Part shown: positions 61,126-64,000 of the stretch, in pieces
Position numbering within the stretch: the stretch's first letter is position 1
Layout of the letters: every line of letters begins with the position of its first letter
Source: Dehalobacter alkaniphilus
GTDB taxonomy: Bacteria > Bacillota > Desulfitobacteriia > Desulfitobacteriales > Syntrophobotulaceae
DNA length: 64,000 bases
Assembly (NCBI GenBank): GCA_040500365.1
Contig: CP148031.1
Location: 248,001-312,000 of the forward strand
Direction of reading: 5' to 3'
The notes under the pieces: model-generated
What the model was told of the DNA's origin: nothing
Database searches by the model: none
Seen by the model: only the letters and a program-made list of their open reading frames with translations
Position numbers and translations under genes: made by a program

Positions 61126-63249
61126 ATGGCTGAATGGGCAACACTCAAAGCGGAAAAAATCATTAACCGATTCTCTGACTCGCTGGGAATACAATGTCTA
61201 ATTGTTATCGGAGGTTTTTTAACAGCCCGGGCAAACCTATTGGGTATTTATCCATTTGCTATTGCCTATCTTGCAGTTCTCAGCATGAATATGAAAAAAT
61301 GGATTCTACCGGGTCTTACCGGAATCACGGTCGGTCTGGTATCTGTCCAGGATTTTTCAGTGTTTCTGGAAGTTATGCCGAGCGTGGTTCTAGGTGTTCT
61401 GGCAGTTCAGATGATCAAAGAGAGCAAGGGAAAAATACTTCTTCTCGCCGGGCTTACGGCACTTGGAACCTTACTGCCCGGATTAGGCGTATCATGGTTT
61501 ACCAATGGCTTCGGAGTGGAGTCTATCTTGCTGGTAATGGTCCAAAGTATTATTGCGGCAGGCTTTTCAATTATTTTTTTCTTTGCGTTTCTTCATAAGG
61601 AAAGCCTTATGAAGGGCAATTTCAAGGGCGAACAAGGTATGGTGTGGATTTTAGTTCTGGCAGTCTGCTTAAGCGGCTTACAAGGGCTTGCTTTTGGGAA
61701 AATCAATTTACAAATCACATTTCTGGGGTTCTTTCTGCTTTTTGTGGCCTATAAATACGGAGCCGGTTCGGCTGCAGGTGTCGGAGCAATTTTAGGCTTT
61801 TTGTTAAAATGGAATATTGGAATCGATAACCTGATTGATGCGGGACTCTACAGCTTACTCGGGTTTATGTGCGGAGGGTTTACCCGTTTTGGCAAGATGG
61901 GAGTTGCGGCTGCCTACAGCGCCTCTATTTTGATGGCCTCTTTTTTTGTCAATGAGACATTTTTGACTTCTCATCTTTATTCGTCCGCGCTTGCGCTTCT
62001 TATGTTTTTCTTATTACCCGGAAAACATGAAAAATTTTTTCTGAAGAATAAAGTAATGCCAGAAATCGAAACAACAGTAAGCAAAGTCAAAACTGTTGGC
62101 GACCTATTTGATCAGCTTGCTTATGGTTTCCAGGCGGCAGGACTTGAATCCAGGCTGCAGCCGGAAGTACCGGAAATGATGAATAACCTGGTCGATAAGA
62201 TATGCCGGCATTGCCCGGATTCAAATTATTGCTGGCAGCAGGACTTTCACCAAACCTATCATTTTATGTATGACTTGTTTGCCTATGAAGAGAAAAGAAT
62301 TCAAAGAAACCAAACCGGTGAAGCTTCAGATCAAATCAATCAGGAGAAAGTGCCTGACGAATGGGGAAAATGCAGTAAACTTGAAGAAGTCATGCTGGCG
62401 GCTCAATTTATTCTGGAGCAGGAAAAAGACAAAGAGGTTTGGCAAAAACGTCTGGCCATAAACAGAGAAGCCTTAGCTGGCCAGTACAGAAGTGTATCTC
62501 AGGTGATCGGGCACCTCGCCCAGGAGCTTCATTCTCAGCATAATCACGAAGACGGAAAACCGCTGGTCTGGTCCCGCAAGCATAAACTGGTTTTAGATCT
62601 GGGTATCGGCTCTTTTATTAAAACCGGTAATGGCATAAGCGGCGATAACTTTAGTTCGGTTTCGTTATCTTCATCCAAAAACGCGCTGATTATCTGTGAC
62701 GGTATGGGCGCAGGGGAAGAGGCGGCCAGGATGAGTTCAGCGGCACTTACAATACTGGAACAGCTTCTAAGTACTGGATTTGAACCGGAGAGTGCCATCA
62801 AAGCGCTTAATTCAATCCTGGTTTTACGTTCTCCGGAAGAGAGCTTTGTCACCGTCGATATGGCCGTGTTGAATATCGAGGCAGATCAAGCCAGGTTGAT
62901 AAAAATTGGAGCAGCACCGACCTATATCATCAGCAGAAACAAAGTAGATGCAGTAAAAACATCAAGTCTGCCGGCTGGTATACTGAACGATATTGATATC
63001 CCGGCGATTGATATTCCTTTTAAAGGCGAGACGCTAGTCATCGTAACAGACGGAATCTTGGATGTAGCTAAAAGAAAGGACGATTGGCTCAAAGAATATC
63101 TGAAGAACAACAGAAGTTTGTCTTCGCAGGATCTGGCCGACAGCATTGTCAAAGAAGCACGAAGACTGTCTGGGGACTGCCTGGAGGATGACGGGGTTGT
63201 CCTGGTTGTGAAGAGGAAGGACTTGGCCGGAAACGATGCCCAAAATTAA
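61126..63249 (+). CDS. spoIIE: Stage II sporulation protein E (SpoIIAA-P phosphatase)
   Basis: A 707-residue protein. The N-terminal about 300 residues form about ten membrane helices, followed by a central FtsZ-interacting region and a C-terminal PP2C phosphatase domain (from about 490) with the metal-binding DGMGAGEEA near residue 525 and VTDGILD near the end. It dephosphorylates SpoIIAA to activate SigF in the forespore. ATG 61126 follows AGAGGTGG; the frame extends to 61039 but without a site. Shorter than the Bacillus protein (827), as in many clostridia. Confidence 0.95.
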   Translation: MAEWATLKAEKIINRFSDSLGIQCLIVIGGFLTARANLLGIYPFAIAYLAVLSMNMKKWILPGLTGITVGLVSVQDFSVFLEVMPSVVLGVLAVQMIKESKGKILLLAGLTALGTLLPGLGVSWFTNGFGVESILLVMVQSIIAAGFSIIFFFAFLHKESLMKGNFKGEQGMVWILVLAVCLSGLQGLAFGKINLQITFLGFFLLFVAYKYGAGSAAGVGAILGFLLKWNIGIDNLIDAGLYSLLGFMCGGFTRFGKMGVAAAYSASILMASFFVNETFLTSHLYSSALALLMFFLLPGKHEKFFLKNKVMPEIETTVSKVKTVGDLFDQLAYGFQAAGLESRLQPEVPEMMNNLVDKICRHCPDSNYCWQQDFHQTYHFMYDLFAYEEKRIQRNQTGEASDQINQEKVPDEWGKCSKLEEVMLAAQFILEQEKDKEVWQKRLAINREALAGQYRSVSQVIGHLAQELHSQHNHEDGKPLVWSRKHKLVLDLGIGSFIKTGNGISGDNFSSVSLSSSKNALIICDGMGAGEEAARMSSAALTILEQLLSTGFEPESAIKALNSILVLRSPEESFVTVDMAVLNIEADQARLIKIGAAPTYIISRNKVDAVKTSSLPAGILNDIDIPAIDIPFKGETLVIVTDGILDVAKRKDDWLKEYLKNNRSLSSQDLADSIVKEARRLSGDCLEDDGVVLVVKRKDLAGNDAQN

Positions 63250-63385
63250 ACCCGGTTTTAAGCTTTTGTTAAGATTTAACCTTTATATTAAAAATAAAAA
63301 TATTTTTGTTTTAATGCTTTGACAAATCGGCAAAATCTGGAGAGAATAGTATTAATACGATTTTAGGAAGGCTGCGGAGAAAATA

Positions 63386-64000
63386 ATGTATGAAAGCTTG
63401 AGCTCGGAGGTATTGCCGCAACAAATTCCGTCTCAGTCCAAGGTGCTTGTAGCTGTTTCGGGAGGACCGGACTCGGTGGCCCTGGCTCATGTCATTTACC
63501 GCTATTCGTGCGAAAATCAAGATAAGAATATTTCTTTTGTTATTACGCATGTCAATCATAAGGTCAGGAGAGAAGCCGACGAGGAAGCGGAGCTTGTTAA
63601 GAATCTTGCTGGGGAATGGAAAGCAGGATTTATTTTGCATGAATTTGATGCGAAACGTAACGCTTCAGCTTGCCACCAAAGTTTTCAGGAAGCATCAAGG
63701 GAATGGCGCTATGCCCGCTGGAAGGAAGACATGGAAGCGTGGGGTTGTGATTTACTGGCCACTGCCCACCATTTGGGAGATCAGGCGGAAACTGTTCTCT
63801 ACCGTCTCTTAAGAGGAAGCGGAACAACAGGACTCGCAGGCATTTATCCTGTTAAAGACAAAATCATCCGTCCGCTTCTTTCGGTAACAAAAGAAGAAAT
63901 CCTGGAATACTGCAAAGTTCAAAATCTTCCCTATTCAATTGACAAGAGCAATCTGGAAACGGACTATTACAGGAATAAGATCAGACTCGAGCTAATTCCT
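63386..64000 (+). CDS. tilS: tRNA(Ile)-lysidine synthetase, partial (window edge)
   Basis: First 205 codons of TilS, running off the right edge. The N-type PP-loop VAVSGGPDSVALAHV lies near residue 22, followed by ITHVNHKVRREADEEAELV, TAHHLGDQAETVLYRLLRGSGTTGLAGI and IRPLL, then SNLETDYYRNKIRLELIP, all TilS signatures. It modifies C34 of tRNA-Ile(CAU). ATG 63386 follows GGAGA by five bases. Standard gene after spoIIE in this block. Confidence 0.96.
   Translation, partial: MYESLSSEVLPQQIPSQSKVLVAVSGGPDSVALAHVIYRYSCENQDKNISFVITHVNHKVRREADEEAELVKNLAGEWKAGFILHEFDAKRNASACHQSFQEASREWRYARWKEDMEAWGCDLLATAHHLGDQAETVLYRLLRGSGTTGLAGIYPVKDKIIRPLLSVTKEEILEYCKVQNLPYSIDKSNLETDYYRNKIRLELIP

Noticed and set aside
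1..64000. CRISPR arrays, tRNA or rRNA genes
   Set aside because: No regularly spaced repeat array and no tRNA or rRNA sequence was recognised in the window.

Overview
The window reads as a spore-forming, anaerobic, moderately AT-rich Firmicute with a complete carbonyl branch and most of the methyl branch of the Wood-Ljungdahl pathway. The gene families and their order resemble the Desulfitobacterium/Dehalobacter/Syntrophobotulus group of Peptococcaceae-like bacteria. This placement is inferred from gene content and order; no rRNA gene is present to test it.

Region 1 (1-24.6 kb) is a C1 island, almost all on the minus strand. It starts with a truncated IS1202-like element at the left edge. 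An orphan methyltransferase-type corrinoid protein (plus strand) follows. Next comes a long minus-strand operon: cooS/acsA, two cooC-type Ni-insertase ATPases, acsD, acsC, acsE, acsB, acsV, cooT and a DUF3786 gene. Upstream of it lie a metallo-amidohydrolase with a second methyl-THF:corrinoid methyltransferase, then fchA-folD, then a metF-metV fusion with focA and fhs. A second corrinoid-reactivase-like ASKHA protein is divergent from metF-metV.

Three Wood-Ljungdahl transcription units (cooS-acs, mtgA-like-amidohydrolase, metFV) each carry the palindrome TTGTATATACA(A/G) just downstream of a promoter-like sequence. A HutC-type GntR regulator gene lies next to the island. This type of operator is what that regulator family recognises, so the window probably contains a self-contained Wood-Ljungdahl regulon. 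This is the most interesting observation here.

Region 2 (24.7-36.3 kb) is mixed housekeeping and accessory: the GntR gene, a decayed transporter tail in front of queF, pcm, glpK, a YgjP-type metalloprotease, a paired DUF4130/radical-SAM DNA repair system, iorAB, a solitary Phd-like antitoxin and a double P-loop ATPase. Its intergenic regions hold structured repeats, duplicated terminators and a possible relic IS end.

Region 3 (36.4-64 kb) is the conserved origin-proximal yab/sporulation block, all on the plus strand apart from a PRC-barrel gene and the IS. It contains rnmV, ksgA, yabG, (cphB-cphA inserted), ispE, a FadR-type regulator, purR, spoVG, glmU, prs, pth, fin, mfd, a foldase lipoprotein, spoVT, mazG, hup, rqcP, yabP, yabQ, a complete IS1202-like element, a small HTH gene, divIC, spoIIE and the start of tilS. 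The IS sits exactly on the yabQ stop codon and is flanked by a 17-bp direct repeat that keeps the stop intact. No tRNA, rRNA or CRISPR array was seen.
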